64,000 nucleotides of DNA from Ganoderma boninense (taxonomy: Eukaryota; Basidiomycota; Agaricomycetes; Polyporales; Polyporaceae). Position numbers and translations under genes: made by a program. The DNA is taken from contig CM035313.1 of the NCBI GenBank assembly GCA_002900995.3, forward strand, positions 1,612,001 to 1,676,000, written 5' to 3'. Every line of letters starts with the position of its first letter. Position 1 is the stretch's first letter. A model generated the notes under the pieces. That model was not told where the DNA came from. It saw nothing but the letters and a program-made list of their open reading frames with translations, and searched no databases. Below, one piece after another: positions 54,951 to 64,000 of the stretch.

Positions 54951-57551
54951 ATGGATGATGGGCTCGTTCTTAACTTCGACCTTGATGATGTCGCACCAGC
55001 AAAAGTAGGGCAAGGAAAGAAGGGTGGGCGATGGACAGACAGGTGCGTTATTCACGACTGTGCCTCAAATCCGTCCTCATGGCCTATAGGCTGAAAGCTA
55101 AACGCGTAGCGAAACGCAAAACACGCACTGAGGCCCCAGTGCCGAGCAGGACCGATTCTACCGTTAGTGTAACTGACGTGCGACCCGCAAAGCGACCGCG
55201 TAAAGAACGTATGCCAGAGGAGCATGTGCAAGAACATATGGGACTCCCGACGACCACAGCTTCTTCAACTCGTGCTCCTCACCAGATCATCTCCTCCCTC
55301 TTCACTTCCAACCCGAAGATAGAGCAGCCTCTTTCGCGTTCTGCGCCGTCTATATTTGCAAAGCCAAGTAATGCACCGCTCGATTCTTCCACCTTCACCG
55401 GCTCCGGTCTGGATCCTCTCATAGTCGCCCACCTTACCTCCAAGATGAACATTTCTAGGCCAACGTCCATCCAGAGGGCAGTTCTACCTGCTCTTTTACC
55501 CAGTCTTGAAGATCCCGCTGCTCGTGATGTTTTCATCCAGTCCCAAACTGGTTCCGGGAAGACGCTCTCCTTCCTGCTACCCATCCTCCAAGACCTCCTT
55601 CCCCTTAGTTCGCACTCCTACATAGACCGGTCAATTGGAACCCTGGCCATTATCATCGCTCCCACTCGCGAATTGGCAAAGCAGATCTCGGACGTTGTGG
55701 AAGCACTAATCAAGCTTCGCCTCCGCGGCCAGGATGAAACCGCAGAGGAGTCGTCTGCTCCGCGACTCACGCGCTGGCTCGTATCAGGGCTGCTTACCGG
55801 TGGGGAGAACAGGTCTCACGAGAAAGCTCGTCTTCGAAAGGGTGTGCCGATCCTAGTCTCCACGCCAGGTCGTCTGCTCGATCACCTCCAAAACACCTCG
55901 TCCTTCGACGTCGGCAAGTGTCGGTGGCTAGTCCTGGACGAAGCAGATCGCCTCATGGAGCTGGGTTTCGAGGAGACGATCCAAGGCATCCTCAAGGGCC
56001 TCGACGGAAGGCGGAATCTCGCCGTGACGGCTGTGGAGGAAGGAAAGAGCATGGACGTCGGCGGATGGGACTGGGCCCGGAGACGGAGGACGATCCTGTG
56101 CTCTGCGACGATCCGTGAAGATGTGCAGAAACTCGCCGGTCAGACACTCACTAATCCCATGATGATCAAGGCCGTGCACCCGGACGACCCGCTCCAGGAT
56201 GCACAGGGCGACCCCTCCGGATCGTCGTCGCAGAAGTTTACCCCGCCATCGCAACTGTCACAGAAGTACATGGTCGTGCCGCTGAAACTTCGCCTCGTGA
56301 CCCTCGTAGCGCTTCTGCGCTCGCTTTTGGCACAGTCGCAGAGCAAGAAGGGGACCAAGATCATTGTATTCTTGAGCTGCACGGACTCGGTCGACTTCCA
56401 TTGGCACCTCCTTGGTGGGACCACCATGGACGAGGAAGGACCCGCCTCTTCGTCTGAACTGGAGGGTGAGGGAGGAGAGGAGGACCATATATCCTCTGGT
56501 TCCGATGCGGAGGGTTCCAAGTCACCCAGACGGCCAAAGAGGAAGCCGTCTTCCGGCGAGCGAGTCGAAATCAAGTCAGCTTTGCTCCCAGATGCTTCTA
56601 TCTACCGATTGCATGGCTCCTTACCTCTCCAAACCCGTCTCGCCTCTCTGAAGGGGTTTTCTGCCGTCCCAAATATCAATGCACCAAGCGGCTCCTCCTC
56701 CTCTATCCTTCTGTGCACGTCGGTCGCTTCACGTGGTCTGGATCTACCTCTAGTCAAGGCAGTCATTCAATACGACCTTCCAACCGAGTCCGGTGCGACA
56801 GAGTACGTCCACCGCGTTGGTCGTACTGCGCGTGCAGGTAAAGGTGGTGAAGCATGGAGCTTCGTCGCTCCCAGCGAGTCGGAGTGGGTTAAGTGGGTGC
56901 AAACGAAGATGAAGGGAGATGCTAATAAGGAGATGAAGGAAGAGGGGAGCGTCGCTTTGGATGGCGTGTCGATGGAGACCGTCCTGCGGAAGGGCTTCGG
57001 TGGCAAGGGGAGCGAGTACGAGGAACGGGCGACGGAGGTGCAGTTGTCGTTCGAGCGGTGGGTTCTGCGAGACAAGCAGGTATGTTACATGCGATCGATC
57101 CTGCCCTAAATGCAGTCACTGATGGTTGTTTCAGAATGCTGAGGCCGCTCGGAAGGCGTTCTCGTCGCATACGCGGGCATACGCGACCCACCCGTCGGAT
57201 GAGAAACACATGTTCCACATTCGACATCTTCATCTTGGCCATCTCGCGAAAGCATTTGCGCTGCGCGAAGCGCCAACTGCGCTGAAGTCGAACAAGGGCT
57301 CTAAGACCAAGGGAAAGCAAAAGGCAGCATCTAGTTACGCGTCCTCTGACCGTAAGTCGAAGAAGAGGCACACACGAGCTGCTGATTCCAGTGACGAGGA
57401 AGAGGATGTCGCGGATGCGGAGAAGCGGATGGAAAAAGTTGTGCGTGCGCAAGGTCGACTCACAAAGAAGGGCGGGAAGATGGTTAGCTCGGGAACGGAC
57501 GAGTTCCAACTTGCAGGGGGATATGATTTAGACAAGCTCGTAGGACTTTGA
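54951..57551 (+). CDS. dbp7: DEAD-box RNA helicase Dbp7 (60S ribosome biogenesis)
   Basis: A short first exon (from 54951) encodes [14 protein letters not shown] and KGGRWTDR; the intron 55043-55089 is removed in frame to [10 protein letters not shown], the Dbp7 N-terminal signature. Helicase motifs follow: Q-motif region [13 protein letters not shown], motif [16 protein letters not shown], Ia [35 protein letters not shown], and [21 protein letters not shown] second intron (57080-57134) leads to [20 protein letters not shown] and [16 protein letters not shown], typical of Dbp7/DDX31. A Lys/Glu-rich tail ends [11 protein letters not shown] (TGA 57549-57551), 832 residues. Dbp7 is a nucleolar ATPase in early pre-60S maturation. 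The gene appears intact. Confidence 0.95.
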
Positions 57552-57775
57552 CACGTATGCTATGCCCTGCACATACTGTATATCGCGCACATTGCGCCAT
57601 CCATACTACATACATTTTCTGCTCGTGAGGTCCTGTTTGCCCAGGGACGAGCGTCGAGGACGTGATGGGGATGCTATGCAACCGACCACCCGCCGGAGCG
57701 CGTGTGATGGAGTCGCCACGTCTGCAAAAGGACTCGTCCACGAGCGCCTCCCTCACCTTTCCCCCTTCTTCCACC
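57552..57775. other. Upstream region of the cyclophilin gene
   Basis: 224 bases. The open frame into the cyclophilin signal peptide extends upstream to 57662, but the ATG at 57776 starts the hydrophobic signal sequence and is preferred. Confidence 0.45.
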
Positions 57776-59353
57776 ATGATCTTCAGTAGGCTCACCTTGG
57801 GCTTCTTGCTCGTCACCGTCGCGGCCTTCTTCTGCGCCCAGTCGGTAGAGGCTGCCAAGGGACCCCGCATCAGCCACAAGGTCTACTTTGACATCAAGCA
57901 CGGTGACAAGGACCTCGGCCGTGGTACGTATTCATCTTCATTGTGTTTCCACATACTCGGCGGGACGTCGTTGTCTGACATCTATTTGGTAGTCGTCCTC
58001 GGTCTCTACGGCGGTGTACGTGCTCGGGCTATCGGGGGTGGCATGGGTAGGCACTGACTAGTGAAACCCACAGACCGTCCCCAAGACTGTGGAGAACTTC
58101 CGTGCCCTTTCGACCGGTGTCAAGAAGGATGGCACGAAGCTTCCTGACAATTTCGGTTACAAGGGCTCCAAGTTCCACCGTGTCATCAAGAACTTCATGA
58201 TCCAGGGCGGTGACTTCAGTACGCATCCCCTCTTGTGCGTCCTGCAACTGCCCAGTCTTATCCAGCATTTTCCCAGCTCGTGGCGACGGCACTGGCGGCA
58301 AGTCTATCTACGGCGACCGCTTCGCGGACGAGAACTTGTAAGTTGAGATTTGCCACTGTCCCGCGTGCCTTGTACTAAGCGTATATCTAGCAAGCTCAAG
58401 CACACTCGCCCCGGCCTCCTCTCCATGGCTAACGCTGGCAGGGACACTAACGGTATGATGTATTGCATCCGCTTTTCTCCATGTATGCTGACCACTTTTC
58501 AATCTGCAGGCTCTCAATTTGTGAGGCAATTTGGCGTTGTCTACGTGTTCAAGAAACTGACCTTGATATTTCTGTAGTTCATCACGACTGTTGTTACGAG
58601 CTGGTTGGATGGCAAGCACGTAAGTCCTTCAATCTCCTTTCCATTTATGCGTCTGTTCACGCCTTCATCAGGTCGTCTTCGGTGAGGTTCTTGAGGGTAT
58701 GGACATCGTGCACGCTATCGGTACGTCTACTCTCCGTGATGAAATGAAGGAACCTCGCCCCTGACCTCGCTTCAGAGGACGTCGCGAAGGGCAGAAACGA
58801 CCGCCCCGAGGAGGACGTTATCGTCGCCGACTGCGGGGAGCTCGAGGTCAAGTCTGACACCGCTGCTACGGAGCAAGAGGTGCCTACCCACGCTGAGCTC
58901 TAAAAAGCTGGCGTCTCTCCTGGTATTTAGGCGTCGTACGAATGAAACTTCGTTTTTGGTTCTTCACAGGACGACTACGCAGGAATCCAGACCAGTGTCG
59001 CAGCGACTACGAAGCAGGCAGAGACCACGCAGGCCGCCGCGGCGACCTCCGAGCCCGCCACGACCGTCGTCGTCGTCCCCGCGTCGGACGTGACTGACAA
59101 GAAGGAGGCCGCTGCGACTTCAGTCAAGCCCATCGACGAAATTTCGGAGGCGACGGGCGCTGCGTCGTCCGAGTCTGCGATTGAGATTGAGAAGGTCTTG
59201 TCGTTCTCCTCCATCTTCTTCCTGCTCGTCCTCGTTGGTGCAGCCTTCGCCTTCTGGAGGTACAACGGTGTGCACTACGTGAAACTGATGCTCAGCGGAC
59301 GCGAGCGCGCTGCCTACCGTCGTGTGAACGATGTCGAGACTGCCAGGTACTAG
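57776..59353 (+). CDS. ER cyclophilin (peptidyl-prolyl isomerase) with membrane-anchored or soluble C-terminus
   Basis: The start at 57776 gives a signal peptide ([20 protein letters not shown]). The cyclophilin fold follows: [43 protein letters not shown] with the active-site Arg, Phe and Gln, [31 protein letters not shown] and [20 protein letters not shown] with the cyclosporin-contacting Trp. After [15 protein letters not shown] a potential intron (58880-58969) decides the end. Spliced, the protein continues [10 protein letters not shown], a Thr/Ala-rich linker, a transmembrane helix ([17 protein letters not shown]) and a basic cytosolic tail to TAG at 59351-59353. Retained, it ends VPTHAEL at TAA 58901-58903, resembling an HDEL retrieval signal. 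Fold and secretion are firm; isoform use is inferred. About eight short introns. Confidence 0.93.
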
Positions 59354-59691
59354 AGTAGAGAGGAAGCGGCAAAGTGATGTAAATATACGATATCTATAGC
59401 GGCAGTTGCCTGGGCTTTTAGTTGGTCGTCGCTCCTTGTATTGACATTCCTTTTATCTCGCCATAGACGGACGCTCGTGTTCCTGTGCCAAAGATCCGTT
59501 GCCAATAACAATAAAGATACAGCATAGTACGTATGTGAAGTGAAGGTCATGCTACAACAAGAGAAAGCGCTGATGGTCCAGAACCACATCCAAACCTATT
59601 TCCAAGACGTGCACATAAGTACATACTGTACACTGCACCGGGCGTGCCTCCAAAGCCCAAGACCTGATAATACAGTACACGCGAGAGACTT
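59354..59691. other. Convergent 3' region, cyclophilin and gcn5
   Basis: 338 bases between two stop codons. AT-richer; consistent with 3' untranslated regions and poly(A) sites. No gene. Confidence 0.5.
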
Positions 59692-62138
59692 CTAGTCGTG
59701 TTCGCGCTTCACCTTGGAGCTCCGGACGATCCCGTACTCCTTCATGCGCTCGCGCATGTACCTCTCGAGCTTGACCGCGCACTTGTGGTACACGGTGTCC
59801 TCGGGGTTGTACTGCCGGCAGTTGTCGATGATGAGCTGCAGGTCGTCGATGAACGCGTCCATTTCGCGGTACTGGTTCGTGTCGAGCTTGTGCTCCATCG
59901 TGCCCAGGTCTGCAGCAGAGCACGGTCAGCTCACGACCACGTGTATGAACAACTCGACGAACGAGGGAGGGGGAGGGGAGGGGGAGGGGGGAGACGCACC
60001 CATGGGATGTGTGATGTGGAGGTAGTAGTCCGCGACATCCTTCTCGTTGACGGGCTCCAGGAAGGGCCACGCCGAGGAGTGGCCCTTGACGTCGGATAGG
60101 AGCTTCTCCATCGACGTGTGCTCCGCGCCGCGTCCTGTTGGGCGGATTGGCCTACGAGTCGAAGTCAGGTCAGACAGAGGCCCAGCGAAGGCAAAGGGCT
60201 TGCATAAGTATACGCACATGGTCTGCATGGAGGGTGTCCAGCCGCTCTCGCGGAGCCCGGGCACGTCCTTGGGGTCGACCGATGTACCGGGGGGCATGCC
60301 GTCCTGGAACTGCGGGAGGCCGGGGTACACGATATGGCTCCTGCTCTTCTCGCGGATCTTGTTGAGGACGGCCTCGCGCTGCTGCGCGGTGGTCTCGCGC
60401 CAGGCGAGGTAGTCGACGCGGGGGAGCATGCGGCACTGCATGATCGTGCCGCCCTCGTAGTCCTTGATGTAGCCCGCCCAGACGGCGCGGTCGAGCGTGA
60501 TCTCCTTGGAGAAGCCCTGCTTGCGGAAGTAGCCGACCGCGTAGTTGTCCGCGTACGTGAGGAAGTAGGACATCTCGGGGTAGTTTTTGCGGATGTGCGC
60601 CTTGAAGTGGTCCATGAGCATCCCGCCGTAGCCCTAAAGAGAGGATCGATGGCGGTAAGTTGAATATATGCGCCTGCAAGATTGGAGGGGACTGGCGAAC
60701 TTTGACTTGGTCTATGGAGGCAGTCGCGAAGAAGACGATCTCGGCGAATTCACGATGAGGAAATGGACGGTAGCAGATTCCCCCGACAACCTTGTAACCG
60801 CGCTTGATGATGGCTAGGCATTTGGAATTTGAATCGTATACCAGCCGCGCAATGTATTCTCGCGGCATCTTGGGCAGTTGTTTCTGGAATAGTGTCTTCA
60901 GACCGGTCAAGAGGACAGATGATCGTGGTTCTCGGTCGTTCTCGACCGCAACGACCTGGATAATCCCTTTCCGCAGCTCGACGTAAGAAGCTTTTTCCTG
61001 CTTCCCTGTAGGCTAACGATGGGGCGGGTTAGGGAGTCAGCTTGGCCAAGTAGCATGGGCAGTGTGGCGTACTGCTGCAGATGCAGGACCGGCGGCATCG
61101 ACGGTGACTCCAGTGGCTAACCGCGACAGCTGCCCTTCATCCATCTTGTCCTCTACCTTGACCTTGGCATCGCGGCCGTTTACGCCATTTATATGTCGCA
61201 TCTCTTCGCGCTCTTCGTCAGTGGGTGGTGGGAGATTGGCAGGGGCGGTTGACGCCTTGGCCTTCTTGCTCGTCTTGTGCTTGCCGCTCCTCTGTCCGGC
61301 CAACGGCTTTCCGCTATTGAATTTTTTTCGTTTGTCGGCGGTCCGCGTTAGCGTAGCGAGCGGCCGCTCCTCTTCTTCATCGTCGTCGTCCTCCGCTTCA
61401 CTTAAGGAGGAGTAATCGACCGAGACGCGGCGTTTCTTGGTTGGTCGTTCTATAACATCGCTGAGGAACGATGAAGCCGGTGATAAGGAGTGTTTCTCTG
61501 GGGACGAGGGGACTAGGAGTGGTGATGAGATGATGTCGTGTGGGCAGGAGGGGGATGAGGTACACACCTAGCGCGCCCAATTCATCTGACAAGGAACTAG
61601 CGGGGGAGGGCGGGTCTTGGCCTGGGAGAACCATCTGCTTACGCAGGGAGTCTATGTCCTCGTCCGAGTAGTCAAAGTCGAGGAGGCGTCCAGAGTCCTG
61701 GAAGGCGCGACGGAGGGCTCAGGGCACGGAGGGAACTGACATGCAGCCAACGGACATACCTGCGGATATAAATACAGGGTCACAGCGCGTAGATGAGAGA
61801 AAACGGAGGAGGATGCTCACCTCGAGTAATTCATCTAGCCGGACTGCGACGCGTCCTCTCCGGGCAAACTCTTCGTGACCAATGGACGACATGTCCGCGC
61901 CGTGGTGGAGGACGCCATGGCCGCATTCGCAGCGGTCTAAGTACTTGGATGGAGGCTCTCCGTCGTCGTCTGAGTCGCTTCCGTCCGATGCGTCCGAGAA
62001 GACTCGCCAGCCTGGTGGTGGGTGGAGGCCGAGGCATGAGGAGCAGGCGGAGCAACGGGAATGGCGGGAGATTTTGAGGGATAGGTGGGAGTCGGGTAAA
62101 CTGGGTATATCGTGGGAGGCGGGGTATAGGACCTTCAT
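59692..62138 (-). CDS. gcn5: Histone acetyltransferase Gcn5 with bromodomain and PCAF-N-like N-terminus
   Basis: The N-terminal exon (start proposed at 62138) has CSACSSCLGLHPPPGW and, about 30 residues on, RCECGHGVLHHGADMSSIGH, then RVAVRLDELLE joined across an intron to DSGRLLDFDYSDEDIDSLRK. A disordered basic/acidic stretch follows. The GNAT domain includes LPKMPREYIARLVYDSNSK, YRPFPHREFAEIVFFATAS with the catalytic Glu, and DHFKAHIRKNYPEMSYFLTY. The bromodomain has HSSAWPFLEPVNEKDVADYY, HPMDLGTMEHKL and IIDNCRQYNPEDTVYHKCA. It ends SSKVKREHD (TAG 59692-59694). Gcn5 acetylates H3 in SAGA and related complexes; the bromodomain binds acetyl-lysine. All introns join in frame. An alternative start exists at 61634. 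The GH45 gene lies divergently upstream. Confidence 0.93.
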
Positions 62139-62607
62139 CGCGCTGCGAGTGCTGGAGGGTGGAGAGGTCAGAGGCCAAGCCAGTCCGAGGACGCGGTGGA
62201 CGCAACGATGACAACAGCCAGAACAGAGCCAGACCCAACAAAGCAAGCCCCAGGTGGCTGTGCTCCGGACTCCCCACGGCCCGGCATCCCGCCTCGCGCG
62301 AAGACCCCCTCGTCCGACTCGCGTCTTGGCCAGCTGGGGCAAGCTGTGTGAGTGGACGAGGCCATGGCGTTCTCTGCTCTCCTCTCTGCAGGCTACAGCC
62401 ACCATTGTAAACAGCCCCGCGCCACTTTTCTTCCTGTGCGGGGGAATTTGATGAGATCTTTTTGGTGCCCGCTCTCCCGCGCCCTGCTCGCCATGCAGGC
62501 TGCAGCTATCAATAACCCCGCCTTGCTCCATGACCCCGTTCGCAGCCAGCTCTGCAACTCCATCTCCCCCTCGCTCGCGTCTCTATGTGTAGACCGCGTC
62601 TCTCATC
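62139..62607. promoter_or_regulatory. Divergent promoter region, gcn5 and GH45-like gene
   Basis: 469 bases between the two start codons. A minus-strand frame continues upstream of the gcn5 ATG but its sequence is low-information (Ser/Arg/Gly) and is not called coding. No TATA box was identified. Confidence 0.45.
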
Positions 62608-63717
62608 ATGATACCCGTGCCACTCCTTGTACATACCCTCCTCTCGCTCGTCTGTCTCTTGTCTGTCTCTACTCCCACCCGAGCGACGGAATGGATCGAC
62701 TACCCCGACAACGGCACCGCCACTCTCACACATTACACCCTCCCCAATGGCTACATCGCCGCCTGCGGTTGCACCGGTGCAAGCACCCAGTACCCCACTG
62801 TGGCCATGAGCCAGTACGCGTACGGAAGTAGCACAGGATATGGGCCTTCTTGTGGTCGCTGCTTCAAGATCACCCTCCTCGACTCATACACCGGCACCCC
62901 ACCCTTCTTCCCCAATGTCACTAAGAGCGTCGTCGTCAAGGTCACCGACTTGTGTCCTGCAGGAGGGGCCGGCTGGTGCTCGGCTACCCCGAACAAACCT
63001 AACCAGTAAGTCAATTCATATCCAGAGCGTGAAAGGTTTATGGGGCGCAATGTTGAGAGGGTCGTCGAAGGTCTGGCAAGTACATCAACTTTGACCTTGC
63101 GTGGCCGTCGGTCGCCATACCGAACGACTTTTTTCCATCGGATGAGGCTTTGTATGGTGAGTCCCAGCTGTTTCCATTCTCTCAATCAAGTTTTCATGCA
63201 ATATCACATTTAAAGGCTATACGGTCGGCATGATTCAAATGTCTCTGGAGAACCTAGAATTGATATGACCCTCAAATAGGACTTCGGTGTCTGGAACGTC
63301 AGCTACCAGTCCGTGGACTGTCTCACAAATTGGGCCGGGGCCAAGCACGCAGCCGCACTCGGCAGCGTCGACGACGGCTCCAGTGCATGCTGTCCGGCCA
63401 ACCCTACTGTATGCATCCCAAGCTTCCCTCACTCATGTCAGTCAGGCTGATCTCATATGTCCACATCCTTGTGTCGCAGGGATCTGCAAACGACACCTGC
63501 CCGTCCTTCTCAGACGACAACGGAATACCGTACGTACCTATCATCTCCCTTCTTGAACGATGGGCGCCATTTGCTTACAGTCCTCCCCAGCCCGGACACC
63601 GCAACCTCCGGTAGCAATGTCCTCATGCTCACAACGCCTACTCTCAGCCACGCACTGCTCCCGCTATATTCGCTCTTTGTATTGTCGTTCCTTTGCTCTG
63701 AATACTTGCTCAGATGA
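62608..63717 (+). CDS. Secreted GH45-like endoglucanase/expansin-type protein with probable GPI tail
   Basis: The start at 62608 gives a signal peptide (MIPVPLLVHTLLSLVCLLSV). The double-psi barrel text reads LTHYTLPNGYIAACGCTGA, MSQYAYGSSTGYGPSCGRCF and SVVVKVTDLCPAGGAGWC, matching subfamily C GH45 enzymes such as Phanerochaete Cel45A and the related expansins (conserved CGRCF and VVKVTDLCP). Later exons give INFDLAWPSVAIPNDFFPSD, DFGVWNVSYQSVDCLTNWAG and ANDTCPSFSDDNGIP. The last exon, read from an acceptor near 63593, gives TATSGSNVLML and ends in a hydrophobic stretch (LLPLYSLFVLSFLC) before TGA at 63715-63717, as for a GPI-anchored protein. An alternative acceptor would end it earlier at 63612-63614. 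Action on beta-1,4-glucan or loosening of cell walls is inferred; whether catalytic residues are complete is not certain. Confidence 0.85.
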
Positions 63718-64000
63718 ACAATGGTACATCTATTGTGCTGATAGAGTTTGTGAGCAGCTAGTGCTTCGACATTGAGTGCCACGTACACGCTACCGGCGCC
63801 CGCCTTCTTCCCCTGAATTTGAGGTGTGTTCGTGGTCGTCTCGTGGCCAGGGTTCCTTCCACTCAACGGGCAGCCGACGGTTTAGGCTTTGAGCCGTTTT
63901 GCATGCGAGTTGCAAACTCAACCAGGACAAACTCAACCTTCCCACATAGCTTCCTTCATTCCAGGGGACTAAAACAACGTCCGATGGCTACGAGGACCGA
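63718..64000. other. 3' region of the GH45-like gene to the window end
   Basis: 283 bases; no further gene or repeat recognised. Confidence 0.45.

Overview
The window is nuclear DNA of a filamentous basidiomycete, most likely an Agaricomycete and plausibly a wood-decay polypore. The genes carry many short introns of about 45-60 nt with GT(R)NGT donors and YAG acceptors, coding DNA is GC-rich, and gene content includes a tandem pair of CYP63-like P450s, a thaumatin-like protein, a GH45-type endoglucanase and a fungal CSL transcription factor. The order Polyporales is an inference. No bacterial, viral, rRNA, tRNA or CRISPR feature was found.

Layout. 0.5-3.8 kb: Bre1 E3 ligase. 4.5-5.9 kb: a frameshifted F-box/LRR gene followed by a WD40 relic. 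6.5-7.7 kb (-): mitochondrial ribosomal protein uS9m, divergent from a CASP/Coy1 Golgi protein (8.0-10.9 kb). 11.7-14.2 kb (-): TFIIH subunit Tfb1/p62. 14.5-17.05 and 18.76-21.3 kb (-): tandem P450 paralogs, separated by two abutting non-autonomous transposable elements. 22.3-23.6 kb (-): thaumatin-like protein, divergent from a HAD phosphatase (24.1-25.3 kb). 26.3-30.5 kb (-): Yak1 kinase. 30.8-31.6 kb (-): PAC4-like proteasome chaperone, divergent from a GRF zinc-finger protein (31.7-34.2 kb). 34.2-38 kb: gene-poor. 38-39.9 kb (-): conserved protein of unknown function. 39.9-47.4 kb: a long gene-poor stretch with one more MITE. 47.4-50.6 kb: CSL transcription factor. 51.5-52.5 kb: small membrane protein. 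52.8-54.7 kb (-): Esa1 MYST acetyltransferase, divergent from the Dbp7 helicase (54.95-57.55 kb). 57.8-59.35 kb: ER cyclophilin with two possible C-termini. 59.7-62.1 kb (-): Gcn5 acetyltransferase, divergent from a GH45-like secreted protein (62.6-63.7 kb).

Functional themes. Chromatin and transcription are strongly represented: Bre1 (H2B ubiquitination), Tfb1 (TFIIH), CSL, Esa1 (NuA4) and Gcn5 (SAGA). With Yak1, Dbp7, uS9m and PAC4 they form a housekeeping and regulatory background. The accessory genes (P450 pair, thaumatin-like protein, GH45) fit a plant-debris lifestyle. No gene cluster encoding one clear new pathway is visible. The most unusual items are the cyclophilin whose final intron, if retained, ends the protein in an HDEL-like HAEL tail and if removed adds a membrane anchor; a PCAF-N-like Cys/His module at the N-terminus of Gcn5; a GC-AG intron in bre1; and the MITE family with TA target duplications. 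Coordinates of multi-exon genes run from start codon to stop codon; exon joins were read by eye.
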